Below are positions 1 to 13,232 of a stretch of DNA of 64,000 bases, piece by piece; the first letter of the stretch is position 1; every line of letters starts with the position of its first letter. The stretch comes from Pithys albifrons albifrons. Its lineage: Eukaryota; Chordata; Aves; Passeriformes; Thamnophilidae. The position numbers were made by a program, and so were the translations under genes. Under the pieces are notes generated by a model. It had not been told where the DNA came from. It ran no database searches and saw only the letters and a program-made list of their open reading frames with translations. The stretch spans positions 1,798,001 through 1,862,000 of the forward strand of contig NC_092460.1 in NCBI RefSeq assembly GCF_047495875.1. Reading direction: 5' to 3'.

Positions 1-331
1 TGATTATTAATCATTCCTGCATTTCCATGAAGAGGGAGAAAAAAAGAACCTGCTCCTCCTGGACTGACACTCTGTGCTGGGAAGGGATCTCTCCCTTTTC
101 CATTTGCACTGGGAGGCTTTGCTGGGAGCACAGCAGCTCCTTTCAGGCAGGGCTTTGGTCAGGATGTTGTCCCAGTGGAGCTCCATCCACAGCTCCATCC
201 TCAGCAGGCAGGTCCAGCCTGGAGAGATGCTCCAGCTGAGCCAAATCCTGTGGCACAAACAGTCCTGCCATTCCACAAGTGGGGAAAACTGAAGTACAGA
301 TGAGCAGAGCAGGGTGGGATGGAAACCAGAG

Positions 332-476
332 GAGCTGGGGCTGCCCCAGTCCTGGGAGAGTCCAAGGCCATTTGGACAGAGCTTGGAGCACCCTGGGCTG
401 GTGGGAGGTGTCCCTGCCAGGGCAGGGGTGGCACTGGGTGGGCTTTGAGGTCCCTTCCCACCCAACCCACTGTGGG
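332..476 (+). mobile_element. CR1 LINE 3' fragment
   Basis: It contains the CR1 tail sequence including CTTGGAGCACCCTGGGCTGG and GGTCCCTTCCCACCCAACCC in plus orientation. It is truncated and diverged. Confidence 0.8.
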
Positions 477-1149
477 ACTTGACCCCAAACCCAAAGACCT
501 CGCAGCAATCACACCCCTCTGCAAAGCAGCCCCATCCCTGCAGACTCAAAGGCTGAACTCGCTACAAAACCAAACACTCCCGAGGGTTCTGCCACGTCTG
601 TCCCCTCCCTCTGTGCTGCTCCAACCTGGTGCTCCAAGGGCTTCCAGTGCTTTGCTTTCTACAGCAGAATAAAGGAGGAAAATCACCCTTGCAACCAACA
701 CTTAAATAGAGAGTGTGCACATTTGTGATCTAAATATATTTGAATTTTTATGTTAAAATAACCACCCTCAATCCCCATCTGCAAGACACGAGGGTAACCA
801 CCCTCTTGTGTTCTATTCTTTTATGCAAAGTCCTCCCAGTGGGAGCTGCTGCTTCGTTTGTTCAAGCTGTAACAACTCAGGAAATAGTGTAATTGTTCTT
901 AACTTTGGGGCTGAGGTATCAAACCAAAGGGAGACAACTGCAACAAAGATTTCAGAGAGGGGAAAATTACAGAGCTGAGAGAGGGACACTGAAGAGCAAT
1001 GCCTGCTAAAGAAACAATAATTAAAAAGCAATGGCTTTCTGGCCACATAATTAATTGGCATATGACTCCATATTAGCCTGTTGGTAACTTATAAATAATA
1101 AACACAGCATTTCAGATGTACTGAGAATTCCTGTGGGAAAAGCTGTCCT

Positions 1150-1245
1150 TGGGATCATGGAATCACAGGAGGGCTTGGGTTGGAAGGGACCTTCAAGGTC
1201 ATCACATTCCACCTCCCTTCCATGGGCAGGGACAGACCTGGTGGA
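1150..1245 (-). mobile_element. CR1 LINE 3' fragment
   Basis: GGCTTGGGTTGGAAGGGACC followed by a TTCAAGGTCATC segment is the reverse complement of the CR1 3' end. The fragment is short. Confidence 0.8.
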
Positions 1246-2154
1246 AAGGATAATTTTATTCCAGCAAGGAAGAACAAACCCCTCACTCCTGAAGGGAATG
1301 ATGTCCTGAGGCTCTGGCCACACTGTCACACCTCAGGGTAAACTCAGAGACAACTCACACCCCCCACGACACCAATGCCCAAAAAACTGCCCAATCCTGA
1401 CTGGGAAATGCACCTTGAAGGGAACATCTTTGGTACCAGAGAGTTCAGGATACATCAGTGTTTGTTTTATTTCTCCACGTAACCTCTTTGGTCTCCTTCA
1501 AAAAGAAAACTGCTACTCGAAAAGAGAGAAATATTTAGACACTGAATACACAGGCAGCTCCAAAAGGAAACACTTACAGGAAGGACCAGCTGCTTTGTTC
1601 TATCTCTGGGACTGGGGGAAGATGCAGCCTGAAAACACAAAGGCAGAAGGGAGAGCAACACAAGGAGAAAGGAAAAACCCCAAAAATGCATGTGTTGAAG
1701 GGCAAAGTATCCCATTTGACATCCAGGGGAGCAGGTCAAAGAAAGCCAGAGACCCACCAGGCTCCTTGTCCCCACCATGTGAAACTGGAGGACCAAACAG
1801 GCTACAGGAGCCCTGGGAAGGCAGAAAACAGGAGCTGCCTCAGAGGAGGCTCTGAAGGACAGAGTGAACACACCAGGTACCCTCGGAGGTGTCAAGGAAC
1901 AGTCTGATTTATGGCCACAATGGATAACTTAGACCAAGAGAAGCTGCTTAGGAATAATCTCTTTAGAATTTGTCAAAGCATCATGATGGGTCCTGGAGAG
2001 CAGCAAACAAGGCAGAGGAGAAACCTGGCAGTGCTGAGAGGGAGGAAAAGAGGAGAGGACAATCCCCATGGGAAGAGTTCACCCCAGCACAGCCCCCCTG
2101 GGTGCAGGGAGTGCTCCCAGTGCCTGAGATCAGCTCCACCTCTGGGCCAGCGCC

Positions 2155-3082
2155 ACAAGAAACCTGGACTAGAGACCGAGCAAAAGGGCAACAAGAAACA
2201 TGGACCAGAGACCAACCCAAAGGGCAACAAGAAATCCTGGACCAGAGACCAACCCAAAGGGCAACAAGAAATCCTGGACCAGAGACCAAGCCAAAGGGCA
2301 ACAAGAAACCTGGACCAGAGACCAACCAAAGGGCAACAAGAAACATGGACCAGAGACCAACCCAAAGGCCAACAAGAAACCTGGACCAGAGACCAACCAA
2401 AGGCTAACAAGAAACCTGGACCAGAGACCAACCAAAGGGCAACAAGAAACCTGGACCAGAGACCAACCCAAAGGCCAACAAGAAACCTGGACCAGAGACC
2501 AACCAAAGGCCAACAAGAAACCTGGACCAGAGACCAACCCAAAGGCCAACAAGAAACCTGGACCAGAGACCAACCCAAAGGCCACCAAGAAACCTGGACC
2601 AGAGACCAACCAAAGGGCAACAAGAAACCTGGACCAGAGATCAAGCCAAAGGGCAACAAGAAACCTGGAACAGAGACCAACCAAAGGGCAACAAGAAACC
2701 TGGACCAGAGACCAAGAAAAAGGCCACCAAGAAACCTGGACCAGAGACCAACCAAAGGGCAACAAGAAACCTGGACCAGAGATCAAGCCAAAGGCCAAGA
2801 AACCTGGACCAGAGACCAAGCCAAAGGGCAACAAGAAACCTGGACCAGAGACCAACCAAAGGGCAACAAGAAATCCTGGACCAGAGACCAACCAAAGGGC
2901 AACAAGAAACCTGGACCAGAGACCAACCAAAGGGCAACAAGAAATCCTGGACCAGAGACCAACCAAAGGGCAACAAGAAATCCTGGACCAGAGACCAACC
3001 AAAGGGCAACAAGAAACCTGGACCAGAGATCAAGCCAAAGGCCAAGAAACCTGGACCAGAGACCAACCCAAAGGCCAACCCC
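2155..3082. repeat. 35/36-bp minisatellite
   Basis: About 26 tandem copies of a purine-rich unit with the core CCTGGACCAGAGACCAA followed by AAAGGGCAACAAGAAA. Units are 35 bp, or 36 bp where the AAATCC variant occurs, so the phase drifts and all frames stay open. Copies differ by a few substitutions (AACCC versus AACC, GGGC versus GGCC). Confidence 0.97.
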
Positions 3083-4404
3083 TCCCTCTGCCACAAGCCC
3101 TAAAACTCAACTTTTACACCCTGCAAGAAGAAAGGTTTCTACTTCACACAAAGGAAATTCATGCACAGGAGTTGCAGAGCAGTTTCAAGTAAACTGGAGT
3201 GGTTTTAGGCTTTGCCCCAGCTTTGAGAGCTGCATCCTTGACTCAGGAAATCTCCCTTTTCATGTTTCCCTTACAAGTCTCCCTGCAAGGCACTACAACA
3301 CAATCCTCAGGATGGGAACCTCAAAATCTGGGGGTCATTTCAGTCTCCTTTTAACCCAGCAGTAAACCAAAGCATATTCATTTTCTGCCCAGATTTAATT
3401 TTATTTCAGCTGCTCACCCCCTGAATGTCTTTCTCCCATTTGCTCCTTCACTTGTTCCTGCTTTTCTGGATTAAAGTTCCTGCTGAAAGAGGGGCAGGAA
3501 GCAGGGAAGGCTGGGACAGTCCAAGCACAGGAAGAACAAGGAAGATCAAATTTCAAACCCCTCTGGAAGTGTCAGGGTTGACCAGCAAGGACAGAACACA
3601 GTTGTGCTGTTAGAGCTGACAGGACTGAACAGCACAATAAGGGTCATGTCTAATTAAGAAAGGTTTGTGTATTTGTCATAAGAAATGAACCACCACAGCA
3701 TCACACAAAAGAAAAGGCACATTTTTCAGCTCTTCATTGAAGTAACTCAATTTTCAGCTCTGAAACACAACTGGCTTTAAGAAAAACCACTTTGCCCAAA
3801 ACAGATACAGGGCCTTCAAATAAATATTTGATAATATTATCGAGGTCTAATTTGGAAGAATGGAAGAAATACAAAAAGTGAAGGCAGTGCTTCAATTTTT
3901 CTTGCACTAATGAAACACTTGAGATCCCTTCCCTGAAATGCTTATTTATTTCCCTCCTTCTGCAGCAGGTGCCACCCTGCAGAGCTGCCCAAGGCACAGG
4001 TCAGGGCTGGCAGCCCTCAGAGCCCCCTTGGCCACTCCTTCTTCCCATTTTGCCACCTGCAGACCCCTCTGTCCCACAGAGACTGAATGCCAGACTGCTC
4101 AGTCATGCTCCTCTCCTGGCCACTGCCCTCCTGGTTGGTTCCTTCCTTCTGGATCTGTCAGGTCCTACATAAAAAACTTCACTTGAAGTCATGTCAGGAA
4201 GTAAAAATGGAAAAAATAACCCCTCTGTCTTTTGGCAATATTTCTTTTTATATATTCTAAGGCAGCAATTGCACATTTGGTCACAGCACAGCATCAACAA
4301 CTACTGTTCAATCTGTGATTCCTGCAGTCCCAAGACCCTTCCCATGGAGCTGCTGTGTGCCCATCCTCCTCCTCCTCCCTGGAGGCAGCCAGCTAAGAGT
4401 GGTC

Positions 4405-4880
4405 TTGGGCAAATCCTGAGTGAATTCCCAAGCTGGCATCCCCTCTGAAAGGATGGCAGAGCCCAGCCAGCTGTGGGGGGAAGCCTGGGCAAATCCTGAG
4501 TGAATTCCCAAGCTGGCATCCCCTCTGGGGGGGGGGCAGAGCCCAGCCAGCTGTGGGGGGATGCCTGGGCAAATCCTGAGTGAATTCCCAAGCTGGCATC
4601 CCCTCTGAAAGGATGGCAGAGCTCAGCCAGCTGTGGGGGGATGCCTGGGCAAATCCTGAGTGAATTCCCAAGCTGGCATCCCCTCTGGAGGGGTGGCAGA
4701 GCCCAGCCAGCTGTGGGGGGATGCCTGGGCAAATCCTGAGTGAATTCCCAAGCTGGCATCCCCTCTGGAGGGGGGGCAGAGCCCAGCCAGCTGTGGGGGG
4801 ATGCCTGGGCAAATCCTGAGTGAATTCCCAAGCTAGCATCCCCTCTGGAGGGGGGGCAGAGCCCAGCCAGCTGTGGGGAT
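4405..4880. repeat. 80-bp minisatellite, six copies
   Basis: The landmark AAATCCTGAGTGAATTCCCA recurs at 4411, 4491, 4571, 4651, 4731 and 4811, an exact 80-bp period. Copies differ mainly in a poly-G tract (GGAGGGG, GGGGGGGG or GAAAGGAT). Each copy carries one GAATTC site. Confidence 0.98.
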
Positions 4881-5269
4881 GCCAGGGCAGCTGTGCTGCA
4901 CACATCCACTACATCACATCGTGTGAGCTGCCACAGATGCTCAGACTTACAGAAATTGCCTTAATAAAGCAAAGATTAAATGCAAAGCCTCAGACCTGCC
5001 TTGTTAAAAAGGCAGAACCACCTGGAGCTGCCCAGAGCAGGTCCTGCTGCCCAGCTGTGCCAGGCAGAGCCAGCAGAGCACATCTGGGCTGGGCTGGCTT
5101 TCTGCTCCCAGGCTTGGCTTGAGGCTCTCCCCTCACTTGCTGAGGCCTCTCCCTACTTTAAACAGTCCCACTCTGCTGGCAGGGGCCCAGAGAACCCATC
5201 AAGCTGCTCCATCTGTCCAGGCTCACTCTGTCCCCACGTCCCTCCTCGGGAACAGAGCCCTGTCCTGAA

Positions 5270-5586
5270 GGGAAGTTCTGGCCAGGTGGGGGTTGGTCTC
5301 TTCTCCCAGGCACTCAGCAATAGGACAAGGGGGCACGATGGGCTCAAGCTCTGCCAGGGGAAATTGAAGTTGGAGATGAGAAAAAACTTCTTTGCAGAGA
5401 GAGTGCTCAGGGATTGGAATGGGCTGCCCAGAGAGGGGGTGGATTCCCCATCCCTGGAGGGTTTTGAACTGAGCTTGGCCGTGGCACTGAGTGTCATGAT
5501 CTGGTAAATGGACTGGAGTTGGACCAAGGGTTGGACTTGATCTCAGAGGTCTCTTCCAACCCAATCCATTCTATGATTCTGTGAAA
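5270..5586 (+). mobile_element. CR1 LINE 3' end with ORF2 C terminus
   Basis: It encodes the end of the CR1 ORF2 protein (recognisable RTRGHDGLKL and WNGLPREGVDSPSLE segments). The 3' UTR follows, with TTGGACTTGATCTCAGAGGT and the terminal ATTCTATGATTCTGTG tail. It is 5' truncated. It belongs to the same subfamily as the copies at 36.1, 57.5 and 59.4 kb. Confidence 0.92.
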
Positions 5587-5985
5587 GGTCAACAACTCAC
5601 CCAGCTCATTCAGAGCTGCCTGCAGAGCACTGAGGTGCTCTCTGCACTCACCCTGACTGGTGCACACACCCCATCAACACAAGTGCTGCTCACGTTGCCC
5701 CTGCAGCCCCAAAGCAGCCCCTCCCAGCAGCAATGTGAGACATCCACCACTTCCAAGAAGCACAGATTCCAGCCTGCCAGCACTCAGGAGTTCAGCTACG
5801 CCAGCACCGCTGCACAAACACAACCCACAGCCTCGGAGAGCAAAACTGAAAGTGGAAAATAGGCCCTAAACCAGTAAAACAGCTCCTTCCAGGAACAGCT
5901 CAGGGGCTCTGTGCTACCAAATAAGGGCAGCGAGTGCTGGAGCCAAGGCAGAGAGAGAGCCAGGCTGGGTCCGGAGCAGGGCAGG

Positions 5986-6868
5986 GGGACACTCAGCTGC
6001 ACAGGGGACAGCACAGGGGACAACACACAGCAAGGGGACACTCGGCTGCACAGGGGACAGCACAGGGGACAACACACAGCAAGGGGACAGCACAGGGGAC
6101 AGCACAGGGGACAACACACAGCAAGGGGACAGCACAGGGGACAACACACAGCAAGGGGACACTCAGCTGCCTGGGGACAACACACAGCAAGGGGACACTC
6201 AGCTGCACAGGGGACAACACACAGCAAGGGGACACTCAGCTGCACAGGGGACAGCACAGGGGACAACACATCACAAAGGGGACACTGCTTCACAGGGGAC
6301 ACTCAGCTGCACAGGGTACAGCACAGGGGACAACACACAGCAAGGGGACACTCAGCTGCACAGGGTACAGCACAGGGGACAACACACAGCAAGGGGACAC
6401 TCCAGCTGCCTGGGGACAGCACAGGGGACAACACACAGCAAGGGGACACTCAGCTGCCTGGGGACAACACACAGCAAGGGGACACTCAGCTGCCTGGGGA
6501 CAGCACAGGGGACAACACACAGCAAGGGGACACTCTGCTGCACAGGGGACAGCACAGGGGACAACACACAGCAAGGGGACACTCTGCTGCCTGGGGACAG
6601 CACAGGGGACAACACACAGCAAGGGGACACTCTGCTGCACAGGGGACAGCACAGGGGACAACACACAGCAAGGGGACACTCTGCTGCACAGGGGACAGCA
6701 CAGGGGACAACACACAGCAAGGGGACACTCTGCTGCACAGGGGACAGCACAGGGGACAACACACAGCAAGGGGACACTCAGCTGCACAGGGGACAGCACA
6801 GGGGACAACACACAGCAAGGGGACAACACACAGCAAGGGGACACTCCAGCTGCCTGGGGACAGCACAG
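5986..6868. repeat. 49-bp minisatellite with truncated units
   Basis: About 19 copies of a unit combining GGGGACAACACACAGCAA, GGGGACACTCAGCTGCACA and GGGGACAGCACA. Some units lack one or two of the three GGGGACA modules, and some have CCTG in place of CACA. The modular losses suggest unequal exchange between modules. Confidence 0.97.
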
Positions 6869-9800
6869 AGCCCAGGGCCAGGGGAGGATGCAGAGCCCAC
6901 AGCACAGCCCTGGAGCTGCTCCTCCTGCAGGCAGCACGTCCCCTCTGGGGCTGGGGGCTCAGGCAGTGCTGGCACTGCAAACAGCTCAGCCCAGAGGTGG
7001 AATCAAACACACACTGATGGGGCACCTCCATCTCCTGCAGCACTTGGCACCACGAACAGACACAGCTCTGTGGGGACTGGAACTGCAAGCAGGTTCAGAA
7101 GAACAGCAAGAGATGGTAAAGACTGTGAGAAAACTGGTGGGATAGCTGGAACAACAATAAGAAAGGAGCTGAGAAAGGAGCAAGCTGTGAGAGTGGAATG
7201 TGTGCTGACCATTTCTCACGACACTAAATTTACATCTGGACAGTGTGTAACATCCAATTAGAAGCTGTAACAATATATGGACACTGACATGGACCTATGA
7301 AAAGTGACCTGGAGAGGGATTCAGAATATATAGAGAGTAACTTGGAGATTGAGGCTTTCTCTCCTTTTTCATCTCCTTCTTCTCCATTTTTCTTTTCTTT
7401 GGGGTGTGTTACAAATAGTTTAATACCAACAGCTCTGTGTGTGACACCTGCAGCCCCTGTGCCCCTTGTCTGCTATGACTCAATGGTGACACAGCCCAAC
7501 CCCTGGGGGTGTCCCCTCTGCCCCAGAGGGACACCCTCCACCTCCTGCAGGAGCTGCTGCACAAGGACAGCACAACCTGGAGCTGCTGAAGAGGAACTGC
7601 TCCTTTTTCAGCTTCAGAGTTGTTTTTTCTTCTCTCCATTTATTTTCCCTGCTCTACTACTTTGTTGCCTTGCAGACAACCAGGCAGCAGAGCACACTCA
7701 TCCATCCCCCAGGGATGTTCCTGCAGGCTCCAAGTGTGAGCCTTCTGCAGAAACCAACACTCTTCACTTGGGGTCTCTTTTCCAACAGGCAGAGCAGCTC
7801 CTCTGGCTCCTTGCCTTATCCCAACTGATTATCCCTCTGGAATATGGATGGGAAGGGCCCACAGGAACACCTACACTTCACAGGATAAATCAAGGAGGTA
7901 AAACCCACCCATTGGTGTCATTTCTTTAACTCTTTGCCCAACTGCAAAGCAGAGAAGTTTGGGTGCTGTAATTGCAGTGCCCTGAAATCCCTGAGACAAA
8001 AACAACCAGAAAAAAAATATTATGCTGATACTACAGAAAGGAACTGACCTCAAGGCTTCTCATCCTTCTGCTGCAGCAGCCAAAACAAGGGCCCACCTGC
8101 CCCACAGGTGCCCCAGCTCTGCCCCCTCCCTGCACCAGGAGGATCCAGCTGTGTCCCATCCTGAGCTCCACCTGCTTCCCCACCCAACTGACCTTCAAAC
8201 ACACAGCAATTATCACTCATTGACTTTCAAAGCCCATTAATTGCTGCCTTCTCAGGGGTGCAGGAACCAACAGCTCATTCACTGCAGTCCACCCCTCCTG
8301 CAGCTGCAGAGAGGAGCAGATGTGCATCAGAGTGACCTTGGACAGCCACAGCTGGGAGGCCTTCAGTGCTGAATCAACTGGAAAACAGGAGGGGAGAAGT
8401 GATGAGCAAACCTTTACCCCTCCCTGCAGCTCTGATCATGTCATTCCTTAATTGCTCCTTGCGGTGGAAGCCCTTGGAACACAACAAAACTGCAGCAAAA
8501 AGGCATTTATTTGGATTGTCAGAAAGGACAGTGCCCTTCTCACCCTGAGGGCATGACCCCTGTCACCTCCAGCCCGGGTCTGGCTCTGGAAAGACTGGGG
8601 AAAATAAATGTATTCAGCTGCTTTGTGCTACAGCCACTCAAACCCCCTCCTTTCCCACAAGGACAACAACAGGTGTTTTCACTGTTTAAGTCACCTCTGG
8701 AGCTGCCCCAGTGCTCAGTGAGAACACACCAATCCAAGCTGGAGTCAGAAGGGATGGATGGGCAGGTGAGAGCCCTTAAACAAGCCCAGCTCCATCACCG
8801 AGAGCATCCTGCACTCACACCCACCCAGAGGCAGCAGAGACAGCTGTCCTGGCTCCCAAACACCACCTGTGCCAGCAGCCTCTCAGCAGGAACAACCTCC
8901 CAGGGCCAGAAAAACACACTGAGGTCAACACTGTCTGCTCCTGCCCCTTCTCTTCCTTCATTTGTTTCAATCACTGTCTTTATTTCCAATTATTCTTTGT
9001 CTCAAAATTGCATTCAAACCATTTTCTGGTTGTGCCAGGTGGTCCAGCTCCTCCTTGCAGATCTACCTCTGCTTTCTGCCTTGACTTCCAGCATTCCAGG
9101 TTTCAGACTAACTGGATCAGGTGTCACACTGATCTTCCTTTCCTACACAAAATTTTGGCATTCAGAAGCAGCAGAACAATTAACAAACCTGACTCCATCC
9201 CACAGATTGGATAATATCGATGTGCAACTGCTGCTCTGCAGGGCAGGAGGTGAAAATACCTGGATTAAATACCTGGAACTTATTCAAAGGTAACTGGCAC
9301 AAGCACAACAAAAACTCCCCTCAGAACACCTGAGGTCTGGACCTTATGAGAAACCAAAATCTGTGTGGCAAAGAAGAGAAAAGCTGATTATTTGCAATTT
9401 TCTGAGCTTTCGGATCCAGATGAGCACTTGGGACTTGCTCTTTTACCAAGTCACTCGTGGCATGGAGAGGAAGCCTCAGGAAGCAGTGGGGTGAACTTTG
9501 CCTGCCACATCTCTGGATTTTTAACAGGTGAACTTCAAGGTCCCAACCACGTCCTCTCTTTGCCCACTGAGAACATTCCACAAGCTGCTACTTTTCCATT
9601 CAAATCCACAGACTGCACATCAGGTATTTCCACAACAACTCCATTACTTTCCTACTAAAGATCAGAGCACTAACAATGCTACACATCAAGTTAAATGGAA
9701 AACTTTTTAAAGAAGGATTATGAGACTTCACCAAAAAATACTGCCTGGTACAAACTCATCTGCAGTGAATTAAATATCCATAAACTTCAACTGCAACACA

Positions 9801-10025
9801 AACACAGAACTACAAAGACCTGGAGTGGCCACTGGTGCCCTGTGGTGCTTCCACTGGGCAGTTTTCCCCTCCTGGTCATCCAAAAAGCTTTGAAGGCTTT
9901 TACAAGGTGAAGCCATGAAAGTGTGGCTAAAAACGTCACAAAACCTCAATGTTTGAAGAGAAGCAGATGAGCTGCTCGAGGGAAGGGCTGGAGAACCACG
10001 AGCACTGCAAAGAGCTTCAGCCAAA

Positions 10026-10935
10026 ACACTTCTGTGGCACTGTGAGAACAACCCCAAGCCTTTTCCAAGGCAATCCTGAGGCTGGAATGGTGAGGGCAGG
10101 TCAGGGCACACGTGCTGGACAGCAAGGACACCTGTGGCACTGTGAGAACAACCCCAAGCCTTTTCCAAGGCAATCCTGAGGCTGGAATGGTGAGGGCAGG
10201 TCAGGGCACACGTGCTGGACAGCAAGGACACTTCTGTGGCACTGTGAGAACAACCCCAAGCCTTTTCCAAGGCAATCCTGAGGCTGGAATGGTGAGGGCA
10301 GGTCAGGCCACACGTGCTGGACAGCAAGGACACTTCTGTGGCACTGTGAGAACAACCCCAAGCCTTTTCCAAGGCAATCCTGAGGCTGGAATGGTGAGGG
10401 CAGGTCAGGGCACACGTGCTGGACAGCAAGGACACCTGTGGCACTGTGAGAACAACCCCAAGCCTTTTCCAAGGCAATCCTGAGGCTGGAATGGTGAGGG
10501 CAGGTCAAGCCACACGTGCTGGACAGCAAGGACACCTGTGGCACTGTGAGAACAACCCCAAGCCTTTTCCAAGGCAATCCTGAGGCTGGAATGGTGAGGG
10601 CAGGTCAGGCCACACGTGCTGGACAGCAAGGACACCTGTGGCACTGTGAGAACAACCCCAAGCCTTTTCCAAGGCAATCCTGAGGTTGGAATGGTGAGGA
10701 CAGGTCAGGGCACACGTGCTGGACAGCAAGGACACCTGTGGCACTGTGAGAACAACCCCAAGCCTTTTCCAAGGCAATCCTGAGGCTGGAATGGTGAGGG
10801 CAGGTCAGGCCACACGTGCTGGACAGCAAGGACACCTGTGGCACTGTGAGAACAACCCCAAGCCTTTTCCAAGGCAATCCTGAGGCTGGAATGGTGAGGG
10901 CAGGTCAGGGCACACGTGCTGGACAGCAAGGACAC
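10026..10935. repeat. 100-bp minisatellite, nine copies
   Basis: The landmark GCACTGTGAGAACAACCCCA recurs at 100-bp spacing, with 102 bp twice where CTTCTGTGG replaces CCTGTGG. Copies are highly homogeneous, with only a few scattered differences (GGGCACACG versus GGCCACACG, one AGCC, one GAGGTTGG). Confidence 0.98.
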
Positions 10936-11521
10936 AGCAGAGACTTTGTATTCCAGCCCTGAACTTGCACTACTACAAACGCTGCCAAATGCTGTAATTT
11001 TTCATGCACATTATCTCCACTTCTTTGACATAACATGTCTTTAAAGTTGTCATCAGCCAGCCCACGCTCTCAGACATGGAGTCCCACGTTTGGGGACACA
11101 AATGACCGCTAAAATCACAAAGCTTTCAGTCCTCACTCAACTGCCTGGCTCCAAAATCCCAGCCTCGCTCCAGAGAACAAGTTTGCCTTGTCAAACACAC
11201 CCATGTGGTACTTTCACTAATAAATACACCCAAATAGCTGCTGAGTAGAAGCCTGAAGCCATATGCCTGTCATGTGGACAAATCAACTCTTGTTTTTTAC
11301 TAAAGATGTTTAAATGGAGACTGGGATGTAGCAGATGGATCCTTCAGTGCAGCAACAGACCCCCCTCCTGCTCCACTCCAATCAAATCCCATGCAGAAAC
11401 TCTCCCTGCAGCCTCCACTGTTAAGGGCTGGCAGATCAGTGAGGAAAGTTTGCAGGAATCATTAGGAAAAAGTAATGAAAATGGGTAAGAATGATGGCAA
11501 TGAGAGATGCCAGAATGAAAA

Positions 11522-11668
11522 TCACAGAATCCCAGAAGGGTTTGGGTTGGAAGGAACATCAAAGATCATCCAGTGCCACCCCTGCCATGGGCAGGGACAC
11601 CTCCCACCAGCCCAGGGTGCTCCAAGCTCTGTCCAGCCTGGCCTGGGACACTCCCAGGGATATATCCC
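11522..11668 (-). mobile_element. CR1 LINE 3' fragment
   Basis: It begins with the reverse tail TCACAGAATCCCAGAAGGGT and runs through CCATGGGCAGGGACACCTCC to GGACACTCCCAGG. Confidence 0.9.
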
Positions 11669-12261
11669 AGCACACTCTTCCCTGATCTCTTGGTTCCCTG
11701 GATTTCCCCTTCCTGATGCAGCAGAGCAGCACTTGTCTTATCAAACCTCAGTCAGCCCCACACCTGACCAGTGCATTGTATTTACAACAAGATGACATGG
11801 ACAGGGGGTAGAAAAGTGGTTATCACTGTCCACTGGTGCCTCAGGTAATTCCACCACTACATCCAGCCCTGCACTGCCAATCTGTTGCTCTGTGGGGATC
11901 AGACCAAGAGCAAAAGGCTTCCCACCCCCTGCAAACCTCAGCCTCAAACAGCAGAGTCACCCAAGTGGACTGGAGGAACACCCAACCTCAGGAGAGGGGA
12001 CAACACAGGCAGACCCTCTGTGTGCCAACACACACACAAACCCAGCTGGCAGCACAGCCCAGGCACAGCAGTGCTCCTGAACTCACAAATTTATTGTGAG
12101 GGCTGGATTAAACATTTGCAATTGACTTTCAAAGAACTGATAGGGCTCTGCACATCCTTGGGGGCTGCACTGTGGGGGACCAGCACTGATTTAGCAGAGC
12201 AGAAACAGCCACAGGACTGCCAAGGAACTCACCTGCACCCAGAGGGCACGAGGGCACCATG

Positions 12262-12700
12262 CCTGGGGGCTCTGTAACCTCTGCCCAGGGCACAGGGACA
12301 GCCAAGCTCCTTTGCAGGAGCTCCCCCTTGCCCAGTGGGCTCTGTAACCCCTGCCCAGGGCACAGGGACAGCCAAGCTCCTCTCTGCTCTCTGCAGGTGC
12401 TCCCCCTTGCCCAGTGGGCTCTGTAATCCCTGCCCAGGGCACAGGGACAGCCAAGCTCCTTTGCAGGAGCTCCCCCTTGCCCATGGGCTCTGTAATCCCT
12501 GCCCAGGGCACAGGGACAGCCAAGCTCCTTTGCAGGAGCTCCCCCTTGCCCATGGGCTCTGTAACCCCTGCCCAGGGCACAGGGACAGCCAAACTTCTCC
12601 CTGCAGTAGCTCCCCCTTGCCCAGTGGGCTCTGTAACCTCTGCTCAGGGCACAGGGACAGCCAAACTTCTCCCTGCAGCAGCTCCCCCTTGCCCAGGTGC
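12262..12700. repeat. About 70-bp minisatellite, six to seven copies
   Basis: The landmark CTCTGTAACC (or CTCTGTAATC) followed by GCCCAGGGCACAGGGACAGC recurs at spacings of 70, 79, 69, 69 and 72 bp. One copy has a 9-bp insertion. Confidence 0.96.
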
Positions 12701-12936
12701 CATCACAGCCCTTCCCAAGCAGACAGGGAGCAGTTCCTGCAGGAGCTGCCTGTGTGTGTCATCCTCCCCCAGCCCTCCCAGTGGCCCCCAGGCAGCTGCT
12801 GCTGCTGCCCACTCCACCCCACGCTCTCCTCCATGGCAACCCTTCCCTGCACCACCAGCGAGACAGGCAACAACCAGCCAGGGATTATTCCTGTGTCCTC
12901 TGCCTGGCACCAGGAACCACTGCAAAGAACTGGGGC

Positions 12937-13232
12937 AGGGGCACCACTCTGACCTGGGGCACCAGTTTGACCTGGGGCACCAGTCTGAGCCGGGGCAGGG
13001 GCACCAGTTTGACCTGGGGCACCAGCCTGAGCCGGGGCAAGGGGCACCAGTTTGACCTGGGGCACCAGCCTGAGCCGGGGCAAGGGGCACCAGTTTGACC
13101 TGGGGCACCAGTCTGAGCCGGGGCAAGGGGCACCAGTTTGACCTGGGGCACCAGTCTGAGCCGGGGCAAGGGGCACCAGTCTGAGCCGGGGCACCAGTCT
13201 GAGCCGGGGCACCAGTCTGACCTGGGGGGCTG
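12937..13232. repeat. 21/43-bp minisatellite
   Basis: Alternating half-units of about 21 bp, GGGGCACCAGTTTGACCTG and GGGGCACCAGTCTGAGCCG, with GCAAG spacers giving a 43-bp higher-order unit. It begins about 240 bp after the preceding array but has an unrelated unit. Confidence 0.95.

Noticed and set aside
1911..3365. 484-codon frame with a hydrophilic Lys/Gln/Pro repeat protein
   Set aside because: The unit is 35 or 36 bp, so the frame slides between repeats and all frames are open. No conserved flanking exon was seen.
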